14,117 nucleotides of DNA. It comes from Conidiobolus incongruus B7586. Taxonomy: Eukaryota; Entomophthoromycota; Entomophthoromycetes; Entomophthorales; Conidiobolaceae. Below the pieces are notes generated by a model. It was given only the letters and a program-made list of their open reading frames with translations. It was not told the DNA's origin and made no database searches. Where the stretch lies: positions 1-14,117 of the forward strand of contig JNEM01017074.1 of the NCBI GenBank assembly GCA_000697335.1, given 5' to 3'. Made by a program: the position numbers and the translations under genes. How positions within the stretch are numbered: the first letter of the stretch is position 1; every line of letters starts with the position of its first letter. Shown here in pieces: positions 1 through 9,594 of the stretch.

Positions 1-361
1 GTATAAGGTATTTATATAAACTTAATAAAAAAACTAATATTAAGATATATTCAAATATTTTAATTAATAAATTAAAAAACATTTTAAGTAATATAAATTA
101 TATAAATTAAATATGATTTTTTAATATGATAATATCTTTTGTTATATTATAAATTTTATTATTAAATAATTTAATAATAATAAAATAACTATTATAAAAT
201 AACTTGAATTTTTTAATTATAATTTAATTAAATATTTTAATATTAATTAAAAAAATTAATTAAAGCTTTCCCCTTAATAAAAAATTTAAATTAACTTTAA
301 GAGTATATTTGAGAAGCTTAAAATAATATTAGTTTAATTTAATATTACCTTGAATTTGAAA
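1..361. other. AT-rich stretch with no recognisable gene
   Basis: This stretch is almost entirely A and T and contains no CpG. Both strands were read for transposase, reverse transcriptase or integrase motifs and nothing convincing was found. It may be the edge of another decayed repeat, because its composition resembles the retrotransposon fossil at the right end of the window, but no protein similarity supports that. Confidence 0.5.
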
Positions 362-363
362 TA

Positions 364-379
364 ATGGGAAATTTTTTAA
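364..379 (+). repeat. 5' terminal inverted repeat of mariner copy 1
   Basis: ATGGGAAATTTTTTAA is the inverted partner of the right end at 1612-1627, which reads ATGGGAATTTTTTACA on the minus strand. The preceding TA (362-363) is the left target duplication. In a live element this end would be bound by the transposase. Confidence 0.88.
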
Positions 380-517
380 TTTCTGATTTTTCAAACATAT
401 TATTAGTTTGAAATGAATAAATATATACAAAGTTAATAGGAAATTATATATTTTTAATATATATTAGTTTTTTTGATTAAAAAATTAACTTTTTAAAATT
501 GGTTGTTTAATTTAATC

Positions 518-1552
518 ATGTTTAAACCAAATAGTAATCATCAAAAGTTTTTTATTTTGGTATCAATAAAACTTAACCATAAACCCTCTAAAATTATTTA
601 AAATTTACAAGCAGCTTTTGGTAATGAAACATTATCTAAATTAACAATTTATTGCTAGGTAAATTACTTTAATGCTAGGAGAGAAACTATTCAAAACTTG
701 TTAAAATCTAGAAAACTAACTTCAACTGTTACTTTTTCAATTATAAATAGAGTGAAAAAATATATTGAAAAGCATCTTTTTATTTCAGCTAGAGAATTAT
801 CTAAGCACTTTAATATTAGTTTTATAAGTATTTTATATATTTTAAATTTTAAACTAAAATTAATAAATAAAAATGTAAAATAGGTACTTTATAATTTAAT
901 TAAAGCTTAAAAAAAAGCTAGAGTAGTTATTGCTAAACAAAACCTATTGAAATATTACTAGAAACCTAAACTTTTACAGCAAATAATTACAATTAATGAA
1001 TCTTAGATCCTTATGTATAATCCTTTACTAAAACACAAATCAAGATGCTAGATTAAGCTAAATCAACCCCCTCTACAAATCCCTTTAAATAAACATTTTG
1101 TTAATAAGCAAGTGTTAATTATTGTAATAGATTATAATAGTATATGCTATTCTTACTTAGTTCCTGAAGGAAAATTAATTAATAGTAAACTATATATTGC
1201 TTTTTTAAATAAAAGTATTTCTAATTGGTGTTCTCAATATAATTTAATAAAACTTATTATTTTGCATGATAATTGCAAAATACATAAATTTAAAGCTGTA
1301 AAAAACTTTCTAATTAAAAATAACTGGAAAAAACTACCACATCTAGTATATTCTTTTGATTATAACCTATGTGATTATAATTGCTTTAGGTAATTAAAAA
1401 ACCAGCTTGCAGGAAAGAAAATTTCTGCAGGAAAATTTAATTAGTTTGTAAAATATCAAATTTCAGTCCTTAATAAAAAGAACTGTTTTTTAGGTATTAG
1501 AAGTTTGCTAAAAGTATAGCAAAAAGTTATTAATAATAAAAGAAACTATTAA
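518..1552 (+). pseudogene. mariner transposase remnant (345 codons including the stop)
   Basis: An ATG at 518 opens one frame that can be followed to TAA at 1550-1552, giving 344 residues, the usual mariner transposase length. The N-terminal part around 604-690 carries the helix-turn-helix region (LQAAFGNETLSKL, then NYFNARRETI), matching the mariner pattern of AFG-E-LS followed by WF--F--GRE. The catalytic domain shows INES at 992-1003, HDNCKIH at 1265-1285 and YSFDYNLCDYN at 1349-1381. The second and third catalytic Asp codons (1268 and 1373) have exactly 34 residues between them, the D,D34D spacing of mariners. The first catalytic position reads Asn (AAT at 995) instead of Asp, so the site is dead. 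About ten in-frame stops occur (four TAA-type or fewer, the rest TAG, no TGA). Those at 658, 1004 and 1048 fall where the family has Trp. No intron is needed to follow the frame. Confidence 0.9.
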
Positions 1553-1611
1553 ATTTATATTATATATTTATTTTTATATATCATATATTCAAATGTTTAT
1601 TTATTTTTAAT

Positions 1612-1627
1612 TGTAAAAAATTCCCAT
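1612..1627 (-). repeat. 3' terminal inverted repeat of mariner copy 1
   Basis: The sequence ends in TTCCCAT followed by TA (1628-1629), mirroring the left end at 364-379 with one gap or mismatch in the A/T run. This fixes the right boundary of the transposon and the right copy of the TA target duplication. Confidence 0.88.
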
Positions 1628-2070
1628 TATTAAAAATGCAGAGTAATATAAAAAATTACTTAACTTTATACTTTATAAACTTAAAGAAGTTAAAAAAACA
1701 AATGATAGATATTTTAGATATTAATTTTTCTATTAATATTAAAACCTATAAATTTATAACTAATTTTAAGTATTTTTTGAATTTTAATATATTAATTAAT
1801 AATTAATTAAATTTAACTTTATATATTATATTATCAATAGAAAATATATATTAATTACTTAGTTTAATATAAGTTTATTTAAATTAGAATTGTTTAAGAT
1901 ATTAATAGAAATATTTATATTTTTAATTTTATAACCCACTTTTGCAAGCTAGTGTATACTTTTATATATTGCAAAAAACATATTTTATTTGATTTTTTAT
2001 ATTTTTGTCAAAATTTTTATAAATTGTTAATTAATAGCATAACCAATAGTAATATAGATAAATATTGTCA
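1628..2070. other. AT-rich spacer between mariner copy 1 and the cysteine-rich gene
   Basis: This spacer has no open frame of note and no CpG. A slightly less AT-rich patch occurs near 1933-1980. No promoter can be assigned with confidence because TATA-like strings are everywhere at this composition. It would hold the promoter of the gene starting at 2071 if that gene were ever expressed. Confidence 0.5.
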
Positions 2071-2514
2071 ATGAAGTTAAGCTTTGAGTATAACATGTTA
2101 ATTTCATATTTATTGATTTTAAAAATGTGGAAAGCTTTCTCTTTGATTGCTATACAAGTTCAAGCTTTGCAAAAATGTTGAAGTAAACCAGGAGATCCAA
2201 TACTTAAATAAGTTGATGAACTCAATAAATCTGAAGTTTTCTGTGAGAAATCCTGCGCTAAGTATAAGGAAACTACTGCCCGTGGTACTTATGATATTCA
2301 AGCCAACCAAGCTGCTTGCCACCGTATGATTTCCGAAGATCTTGATGTAGGTCCTCAAGCTAAATTCTTTAGCCTTATTGAATGTGCTGAATTTCTTCAA
2401 TATATGAACAGTGGTGGCTTCTGCTGGTGTTGCCCAGGTTGTTATGAACATAAAATAGGCTCTCTCTTAGATTCATTCGACAAAAGATTTTGTTGCACCA
2501 GAATCAACTTTTAA
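2071..2514 (+). pseudogene. Small secreted cysteine-rich protein gene, interrupted, family unknown
   Basis: From the ATG at 2071 one frame can be followed to TAA at 2512-2514 (147 codons plus stop). It begins with Met-Lys-Leu-Ser and a hydrophobic stretch (about residues 9-30) that looks like a secretion signal. The remaining 110 or so residues carry 11 cysteines, with a CxCCxxC cluster at about residues 118-124 and a CC pair at 141-142, so disulfide bonds in a secreted protein are likely. An ATG at 2125 in the same frame is an alternative start but would cut into the signal. Codon choice, with many C-ending codons (TTC, TGC, TCC, AAC, CAC), differs from the F-box genes and from random AT-rich DNA, which supports real coding history on this strand. 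About two in-frame stops interrupt the N-terminal third, and no plausible intron removes them while keeping frame. The family was not recognised; a small secreted effector-type or cell-surface protein is possible. Confidence 0.6.
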
Positions 2515-5448
2515 TACATTCAATTCCTATTTAGAATAAATTTTTTAGCTTAAAAATATTGTATTTAATTTTTCAATAGTTTGTAGAAACAGTAGTTCAA
2601 TAAAATCGCAATAATCATTGTTCTTCATAAATTGTTATCAATGAAATTGTCATTAATACTGAGAGTTGCAGTATTTTATATTTTCAATCTTTAAAACTAT
2701 TTTAAAATTAATAATTCTTATTTGAATATAATATCTAATTATGAAATGAAAATTTTTTAATTAATAAAGTTAAACTGAATTAAAATTCAACTTCCAATAA
2801 CATCTCCTTGATTCTTTATTCAAAAATAATATTGTAAATTTTATTTTATTTCCAAACTTTATAATTAATACACAAAATCGATTCAAACAATACCATTAGC
2901 GTCAAAATATAAATTTCAGATATTGATATTAATATAAGAATTGGTTAATATTAATCAATTTTTTAATAAAGGATACTATTTCATCAAGTATTTTATCAGT
3001 ACTGGTATATATAATTGAGAAAATATTACCAGGTGTTCAAACTTAATTTCATCTGGAAAGGTATTTAACCATTTATAGTTTAAATTAATATTACTTGAAA
3101 TATCGTTAACATAATATAATTAATTCTGTATTAAAATGATATAATATCATTATTTATTTAAAATCTAACTATTATAGCATTTTATATTTTTTTAAGTGTA
3201 TATTTATAACAGTAATGATAATTCATCAATAAATACTCATAATCTCTTAATTTATGAAAATATAACTCAAATTTATATTTTTGCAATTATAAAATTCTTA
3301 AAATAAATTTATATAATTTCATTGAAAGATATATCCAGTGATATAAAACACAATCAAAAATTATAAAAAGATGAAATAATCCAAATAAAGATAATAAAAT
3401 TAATTTTCCAAAAGTTTATAAAATTTAAGTCTGTAGAATTTTATTAATCGAATTAAAAAATTTTATTTGATTGTTTAATAACTTAATTTTTAAATAATAA
3501 TGTTTTTTAGCATTGAATATATAAATTTTATAAATCATCAATATATAGTTTTAAATTTTTATAATCTTTAATTTTAATTACTAAATAATACTTGAAAAAC
3601 TTTATTAATTTTACAGTTATCTTTCATTTTGATATTAATATATCTATCCTTCCACTAAAGGTTTTAAATTTAGTTTAATCTCGAATGATAGAATGAAATT
3701 CATAGGTTTATAATGATTTAGATTGAAGTCGTGAGATATATTTCATAATTTAATAAATGAAATTATTAATAAACGCTGTTGTTACCTCAAAATTTATATT
3801 CTAGTGGAGGAACAACTACATTTAATTTGGCAATTTTTTAATTTTGTTATTTGAAAACATTTAAGGAATTATGAAAAATCACATAAATGAATTTAGTTAA
3901 TATAATAGTACATTATCAATTAAATAATCAAATCAATTTCAGATGATTATGTTTATATGCATACTAATATTAATGTCTAAATAAGAAATGTATTGTCATT
4001 TATTTATAAATTATCAGGTATACTGAATTAAATTCAATAAACATATAATATGATGATTAATTAAAATTTTAATTCTTATACATATTTTTTGCAAATAGAA
4101 TAATGTATATTAAGGTTTCCATATGATTTTATTATTGTCGATATTATTTTGTTTATATATAACATTATAATACAATCTGTCCTAAACAACTGTTAACATT
4201 GTTTGAACCCAATCAAATTTTGAAAGTTTGATTTTTCAATATTTATTATTAATATATATAATATAATAATTTCGAGTGTTATACAAGTTTTTATAGTTTT
4301 AATATTGATTGCAATATACATTTTATAGTTAGTAAAATTTATAACAGATTTTCTCTTTCTCAATTTTAATATATTTGGTATTGGAATAGAACACTTTCTT
4401 AGGAGCACTGATATCAATTCATTCAATTCAATATAAATTTTATTAATTACAATATTATTATTGTATTCAACATTTTTAATATTATTATAACTCGAATATT
4501 GCTGTAATAAAATTAGCTATGTATTACAGTTATTTTTATCAAAATATTCAAAAGAATAACCAAATCATTCACAATTAGTCCTAAATTATTCAAATACTAA
4601 AAATTACTAAATAATTAATTAGTATTTCAATTAATATAAAACATAAATATAATCTTTATATTGCAATACTTACTAATGCCGGAAAATAAAGAAACTAAAT
4701 GATTCAAGTAATATTGGATTATTGATTTATATCAAAAATATGTTATGATTTTGAAATTTATTTGGTTAAATTCAGTTATCTTAATTATTATAATGATAAT
4801 CACTTGATATCAAAATCCAATCAAAATTCGGAGTGTAATTTGCTCATACTTTAATTAATATAATATTATACAATATAATTTATTTGATTATATTTAAACA
4901 AAAGTATATATATATATATATTTAACACTTTCTCCGTTCCTGAATAAACAAATGTTAAAATATAATAACTCGGCTTTGCAAAATTTTTAATAAATCCACA
5001 TAATTTGACTATGATATAATACATTTTTCAATATTTAATTTTTAACTTCCAAATCAGCTATATACTCTATATCAAAAATATTTAGAGAAAGTATTATTTA
5101 TATAATACATTAGAAATATATTTTATAAATCTTTGGAATAAAGTTTTTAAAATATTAATTGAATTAATTATATAATTAAATGTTTTTTAAAAAAATTATA
5201 TTTTTGCAGTTTTTTATGAACGTTGGAAGCGTATTTTTATATCAATTTGGTTTTTATCAAAGTTTGCTAAGAATCAAATCTAAATTTTGCGGACTGTATT
5301 ACTAATTAATCATATATATGATAATCACATTTGTTACACTAATTTTTTAATTTGAGTATTATATTTAACGAAAATGTTGCATTGGGAATATTTATATGAC
5401 CTTAAGATTAATTCAAAGGTGTATTTGAATAAATTTATTAAAACTACA
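2515..5448. other. Long AT-rich intergenic region with no supported gene
   Basis: About 2.9 kb with only short open frames on either strand, none with recognisable motifs. The longest, on the minus strand at 4193-4426, is rich in Ile, Lys and Asn as expected by chance. Unlike the left end of the window, this stretch keeps scattered CpGs (for example near 2881, 2900, 3690, 3730, 3775 and 5220), so it has not undergone the same base loss as the transposons. No tRNA-like structure or transposon end was found. Its last part must contain the promoter of the F-box gene that starts at 5449. Confidence 0.55.
4905..4920. repeat. (TA)8 microsatellite
   Basis: Eight uninterrupted TA dinucleotides about 540 bases upstream of the first F-box gene. 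It is a simple repeat with no evident function and is expected now and then in DNA this rich in A and T. Confidence 0.8.
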
Positions 5449-6993
5449 ATGAATGAATGGAAGAATTTACCCTCAGAGCTGACCAAAACTATATCAAAGT
5501 ATATCGCTCCATCTTGCTTAATGGATATGGCACTAGTTTGTAAACCTTGGTATAAAACTCTACTTCCAAATCTATATAAGATCCTACCTGAAACAATCTG
5601 GTGGAAATTCAATTGCTACGAAATAATTGAAAAATATGGTGAATATTTTGAAATATTTAATGGTTGTTTTGACTTTGGTCCCTATTCCAACAATTTAACC
5701 AGTTTGATTAGATTTTGCAAAAACATTACACATATTGATTTAAATGAACAACTTTATTCTGCTTTGAACGGAACCCCGATTGATCAACTATTCCCAAAGT
5801 TAAAATCAATTAATATTGACAGTGATGTAGATGGTGTTGAATTAAGCCATAACCTGATTAATGTGGATAAACTTTATTTTAATGATGTTGAATGGAATTT
5901 TTTGCTACAAATCATTCCCAATAATCTATATTATCAAGTTCAAACCCTTCATATTAAATCTGGTGAAGATGATTTTCAAGAATGTATTGAAGTAATCTCG
6001 AAATTTAATAATATAACTCACTTTACATTATGGATATTTAATGAAAATACTGTTTCTCCAGAAGATCTACCTCAGCTTTACAATATTTTGAAGGGTTGGA
6101 ATCGATTACATTATTTGGATATTCATATCAACTTTAGATTTAATAGATCTTCATTTGATTCATCAAAAATACATTTATATTCCTACCCATTTGATATTAA
6201 CATTACACGATTAAAACAATTTCGATTGAAAAATATTTTAAATATAGTATATAATGAAGATTCTAATTCCGAGTTTAGCGACTATAGTAATGACTCAAAC
6301 TTCGAAAATGAAGAATTTATCGAAATAATAACTAATTATGATATCTTTTACAGTTCATTTAACCAATCTTGCGACCAATTGACAGTTTTACATTTAGATA
6401 GTATTAATTCAATATTATTGGAAAAATTTGGTGTGAATTGCCCCAATTTAACACAATTGACAATGGCTTCACCACTACCAATCCCAACTGATAACACATT
6501 ACCTTTCACAAAATTGACAGGATTAGGAGCTTGGGGTTTCATGGATAATGCTGTATTCTTCGTTGAAGCTTATAATCGAGTCTTCTTCAAAGTGACACAA
6601 TTCAAGTTCATTAATTATTCATATTACATATTTGATGATTTTGGACTCCATTGCATGTATTTATTCCAACTATTTACTAATGTATCCGTTGTGATTTTTG
6701 ACACCTGGGAACAATACTTATCAGACTCCATTTGGACCACCTTAATACCAACCGAATTCAACTGGCGAGTTATTGCTATTAGGGATTCTATGCTTTCAAA
6801 AGTTTTGGATTGGTTGATGCTGAATAAGGATTTAATTAGATCTTCCATTAAAATAGTGATTGATAATTTTGGTAATACGTTAGGTAGATCTCAAATGTAT
6901 TTGAATAATGTTAAATACAATTGTCCTAATGTACAATTTTTTATTTGTACTTCATTTGATGATTTTGCTTTTTCAGATATGGAGTCACTTTAA
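5449..6993 (+). CDS. F-box protein with leucine-rich-repeat-like region, copy 1
   Basis: Probably a substrate-recognition subunit of an SCF (Skp1-Cullin-F-box) ubiquitin ligase, acting in cytosol or nucleus. Residues 4-44 form an F-box: WKNLP at the start, then ISKYI, then LVCKPWYKTLLPNLYK, matching the LP--L--I--Y--L----LVC--W--L---LY pattern that binds Skp1. The rest (about 85-500) is a series of irregular Leu-rich strands, for example ITHIDL (93-98), LKSINI (118-123), ITHFTL (189-194), LHYLDI (220-225), LTVLHL (311-316) and CPNLTQLTM (331-339), as in F-box proteins with degenerate LRR solenoids. An acidic Ser/Asn-rich stretch lies at about 268-290. No signal peptide or membrane segment is seen, and no intron is needed. 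The frame also has an ATG at 5374 that would add 25 residues, but the start at 5449 (MNEWK) is preferred because the paralog at 8050 begins identically and both products are then 514 residues. A possible AATAAA signal follows at 7057. Substrate unknown. Confidence 0.85.
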   Translation: MNEWKNLPSELTKTISKYIAPSCLMDMALVCKPWYKTLLPNLYKILPETIWWKFNCYEIIEKYGEYFEIFNGCFDFGPYSNNLTSLIRFCKNITHIDLNEQLYSALNGTPIDQLFPKLKSINIDSDVDGVELSHNLINVDKLYFNDVEWNFLLQIIPNNLYYQVQTLHIKSGEDDFQECIEVISKFNNITHFTLWIFNENTVSPEDLPQLYNILKGWNRLHYLDIHINFRFNRSSFDSSKIHLYSYPFDINITRLKQFRLKNILNIVYNEDSNSEFSDYSNDSNFENEEFIEIITNYDIFYSSFNQSCDQLTVLHLDSINSILLEKFGVNCPNLTQLTMASPLPIPTDNTLPFTKLTGLGAWGFMDNAVFFVEAYNRVFFKVTQFKFINYSYYIFDDFGLHCMYLFQLFTNVSVVIFDTWEQYLSDSIWTTLIPTEFNWRVIAIRDSMLSKVLDWLMLNKDLIRSSIKIVIDNFGNTLGRSQMYLNNVKYNCPNVQFFICTSFDDFAFSDMESL

Positions 6994-8049
6994 ATTTGAA
7001 TATTTTGGTTTGTTTTTTAAATATGATTATCCTAAATCTCAATATAATATTGAAATAATAAAAGAATTAATTATAATTACAATTTTCATTGTTAACTTTG
7101 ATATTTTATTGCATATTTAAACATACACAAATTAATTTGATTCACAGATCCAATTCAATGGTTTTTAAATGATTTTGAAATTTTCGATTTTTAATAATAT
7201 GTTAGAATCCTTAATAAATTTATAATAATTACATAGATATGTTGATTAAAATCTATTTATATATCTAGGTCTCATAAGCCAATTTATAATTTTTTGACAT
7301 ACAGGTCCAAAAAAGCAAAATGATACAGTCTTTTTATTCTTTTTGATTTTCTATATCATTAATTTTTGGATTAATATTATTAAAATTTTGATCAACCTCC
7401 ACAAAGTAAAAAATAATGCTTTTTTCGATGTTACTTATAAATAATTTTTTGGATATTATTTATTTATTAGTCGGTAATATTCTTTAAGTACAGTTATAAA
7501 TATCGATTCTATATGTCTACAACAATTATCTATGCTTGATATAATATCACAAACTTTGATATAATGTCAAATTATATTTTCAAGACCTAATTAAAATTCG
7601 ATATTCGACTTCTTTACAAGTACCAAATTATAATATAAATTTGAAAGTATATTATCAGAAACAATTCAATATGTTCATTTTTAGTAATATTCTTCAGAAA
7701 GAACATTATGACAATTTTATATTTTTAAAAATTCTCCAAATCAATGATTGAATAGATGGATACAAATAGTATTATAATTGGCTGAATGAATATCTTGATG
7801 ATGAATCGATCAAAATATAAGATAATCTGAAGAGTGATCTAACATTTTATCTAAATTTTTAATATATTACAAATTGGGTTAAATTAATTTGAAAACAAGA
7901 TTTCAATTAAGTTAATATGGAAATATTTGATATTTGAATCATTGTAAGTTTTGTTAATAATCCCATAATATAATAATTTAATAATGTAGTCTATATAAAT
8001 CTCATTTATCAAATTATAAATTAATTAATAATAACAAATAATATAAAGC
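6994..8049. other. Intergenic region between the two F-box paralogs
   Basis: About 1.06 kb of AT-rich DNA with scattered CpGs and no gene-like frame. It shows no visible similarity to the region upstream of the first paralog, so either the duplication is old or only the coding part is constrained. It would carry the 3' end signals of the first gene (AATAAA at 7057-7062) and the promoter of the second. Confidence 0.6.
7992..7999 (+). promoter_or_regulatory. Possible TATA box of the second F-box gene
   Basis: TATATAAA fits the eukaryotic TATA-box consensus and lies 51 bases before the ATG at 8050, a plausible distance for a compact fungal promoter with a short 5' leader. Such strings are frequent by chance in this sequence, so the call rests on position only. 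Confidence 0.3.
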
Positions 8050-9594
8050 ATGAATGAATGGAAAAGTTTACCCCCTACATTAATTTCTAAAATATCAGAA
8101 TATATACCACCATCACGATTGATCCATATTGGTCTAGTATGTAAATTATGGTACAATACTCTACTTCCTCAAATTTATAAAACATTGCCCACTACTGTAT
8201 GGTCCAAATCCAACTGTCCCCATATTATACAAAAATTTCATCGGTATATTAAAATAATTGATTGTTGTGACGACTTTAAAGAATATGGCCCCGAATTATT
8301 GAATTTAATGAGACTCTGTGATAATGTAAAGCATATTTACTTAACCCAACAATTTTACGATTCCTTCAAAGGAATGTCACTAGATGAAATCTTCCCCGAA
8401 TTGGAATCCATCACTTTTTACTACGGTATGTTCAACGTTCAATTAGGAGACAATTTGTCTAAGTTGGACAAACTTCAATTTCATTTTAGTGATTGGGAAT
8501 CAATTAACCAAGTTCTACCATCATATGTGTATAATCAAGTTCACAAACTCTATATATCTGTATTCGACTTTAATTTTGATAATTTCTCCAAACTTGTAAC
8601 AAAATTTCCCAATATTACTCACTTCTATTTCTTAATCAACGATTGCGACAATATTACAGAAGAGGAGTTAATTCAACTTTATCAAATATTCAAGCGTTGG
8701 AACCAATTAATATACTTGAATCTTTCACTAAATTTACAACATTCTATATCAAATTTTGAAGATAATCCAATTGCTATCAAATTTCCTCTAGACATAGAAA
8801 TAAAGAATTTACAATTTTTTAGCCTTGATGTTCAAAATGAAATAGCATTCGAACCCAATTTGAATACTGAAAATGATGATGACTCTGGTATAAGTGCTTG
8901 GTCTAGCGACATGTTCGATATTAACCTTCATACCGATGCGAGTATATTTTCCAATTTATTTACTACCACGTGCGACAAATTGACAACTTTACATTTGGTA
9001 AATGTAGATTCCAAACTGCTTGAAAGATTGAGTTTTTCATGTCCTAATTTGACGCGATTTACAATGAATTCGCCACTCCCAATTCCGACAGAAATGACTA
9101 TAGCATTTCCAAGATTGAACAAGTTGGGAACTTGTGGCTTCATCACCAATTCTCTAGATCATCGTAAGACTTATAGTAATTTGTTTGCCAAAGTTACAGT
9201 ATTCAGCTTAGATAATTCCTACAATACCACATTGCCCAATATCTCAACTACGTGCGATTACCTCATTCAACTCTTTCCCAATTTAACAAGTGTAGTCATC
9301 AATGCTTGGGACGAAGATAATCCCGATTCATTCTGGTCTTCGCCAATTCCTTCCAGTTTTCAATGGACAAACCTTGCGATCCCTCAGGATTATTTTGAAG
9401 AGGTTGTTAAATGGCTATACTTAAATCAGCTAGCCTTACCAGTTCCCTTTACTTTGATGATTACTATAATGGAGGAAGTTGATTCTGATTGTTTGATAGA
9501 GTATAAAGATATTAGGGAAAAATTTTCAAATGTTCAATTTTTCAAATGTAAAAATAGCGATCGATTCGAATTTCAAAATATTCAATTAATCTAA
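8050..9594 (+). CDS. F-box protein with leucine-rich-repeat-like region, copy 2
   Basis: Paralog of the gene at 5449 and, like it, probably an SCF ubiquitin-ligase substrate receptor. The F-box occupies residues 4-44 (WKSLP, ISEYI, LVCKLWYNTLLPQIYK). Leu-rich repeat-like segments follow, for example LMRLCDNVKHIYL (86-98), FPNITHFYF (186-194), LIYLNLSLNL (220-229), LTTLHL (311-316) and CPNLTRFTM (331-339). The product is 514 residues, exactly as long as copy 1, and landmarks sit at identical positions in both: CPNLT at 331, SPLPIPT at 341, VQFF at 495. A hand count over the ungapped alignment gives about 179 identities of 514 (35%), highest in the F-box and around 331-347 and lowest at about 250-290 and 461-490. 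An acidic stretch at 273-290 matches copy 1 in place but not sequence. No intron, signal peptide or membrane segment is evident. AATAAA overlaps the stop (9594-9599). TATATAAA at 7992 may be its TATA box. Confidence 0.88.
   Translation: MNEWKSLPPTLISKISEYIPPSRLIHIGLVCKLWYNTLLPQIYKTLPTTVWSKSNCPHIIQKFHRYIKIIDCCDDFKEYGPELLNLMRLCDNVKHIYLTQQFYDSFKGMSLDEIFPELESITFYYGMFNVQLGDNLSKLDKLQFHFSDWESINQVLPSYVYNQVHKLYISVFDFNFDNFSKLVTKFPNITHFYFLINDCDNITEEELIQLYQIFKRWNQLIYLNLSLNLQHSISNFEDNPIAIKFPLDIEIKNLQFFSLDVQNEIAFEPNLNTENDDDSGISAWSSDMFDINLHTDASIFSNLFTTTCDKLTTLHLVNVDSKLLERLSFSCPNLTRFTMNSPLPIPTEMTIAFPRLNKLGTCGFITNSLDHRKTYSNLFAKVTVFSLDNSYNTTLPNISTTCDYLIQLFPNLTSVVINAWDEDNPDSFWSSPIPSSFQWTNLAIPQDYFEEVVKWLYLNQLALPVPFTLMITIMEEVDSDCLIEYKDIREKFSNVQFFKCKNSDRFEFQNIQLI

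Larger units (their letters stand above)
364..1627 (+). mobile_element. Tc1/mariner-family DNA transposon (mariner, D,D34D type), full-length, inactive, copy 1
   Basis: The element runs from ATGGGAA to TTCCCAT, has near-perfect terminal inverted repeats of about 16 bases, and is flanked by TA on both sides (362-363 and 1628-1629), the target-site duplication typical of this superfamily. At 1264 bp it has the normal size of a mariner with one transposase gene of about 345 codons. That gene remnant lies at 518-1552 in a single reading frame. I see no CpG in the element. The transposase frame is closed by many TAA and TAG codons without an obvious insertion or deletion, so decay was by base substitution, which resembles fungal repeat-induced point mutation. 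A second copy in the same orientation lies at 10671-11917. Confidence 0.9.

Noticed and set aside
518-1552. A ciliate-type genetic code (TAA/TAG read as Gln) to explain the in-frame stops in the transposase
   Set aside because: Several TAGs align with conserved Trp, not Gln, and the two 514-codon F-box genes contain no internal TAA or TAG while using CAA and CAG freely.
2158-2212. A small intron that would remove the interruptions in the cysteine-rich gene
   Set aside because: The only GT...AG choices spanning the interruptions are very short and shift the frame away from the cysteine-rich part.
2119-2451. Minus-strand open frame of 110 codons opposite the cysteine-rich gene
   Set aside because: It lies in antisense to a frame with far stronger coding character (C-ending codons, cysteine pattern, signal peptide) and has no recognisable motif.
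4193-4426. Minus-strand frame starting MNEL, considered as a decayed third F-box gene
   Set aside because: After the first residues there is no F-box or repeat pattern, and the composition is Ile/Lys/Asn as expected for random AT-rich DNA.
6348-6542. Minus-strand frame in F-box gene 1 with a similar counterpart at 8928-9149 in gene 2
   Set aside because: The two antisense products resemble each other only because they lie opposite the best conserved coding block (CPNLT...SPLPIPT) of the paralogs; they are shadows.
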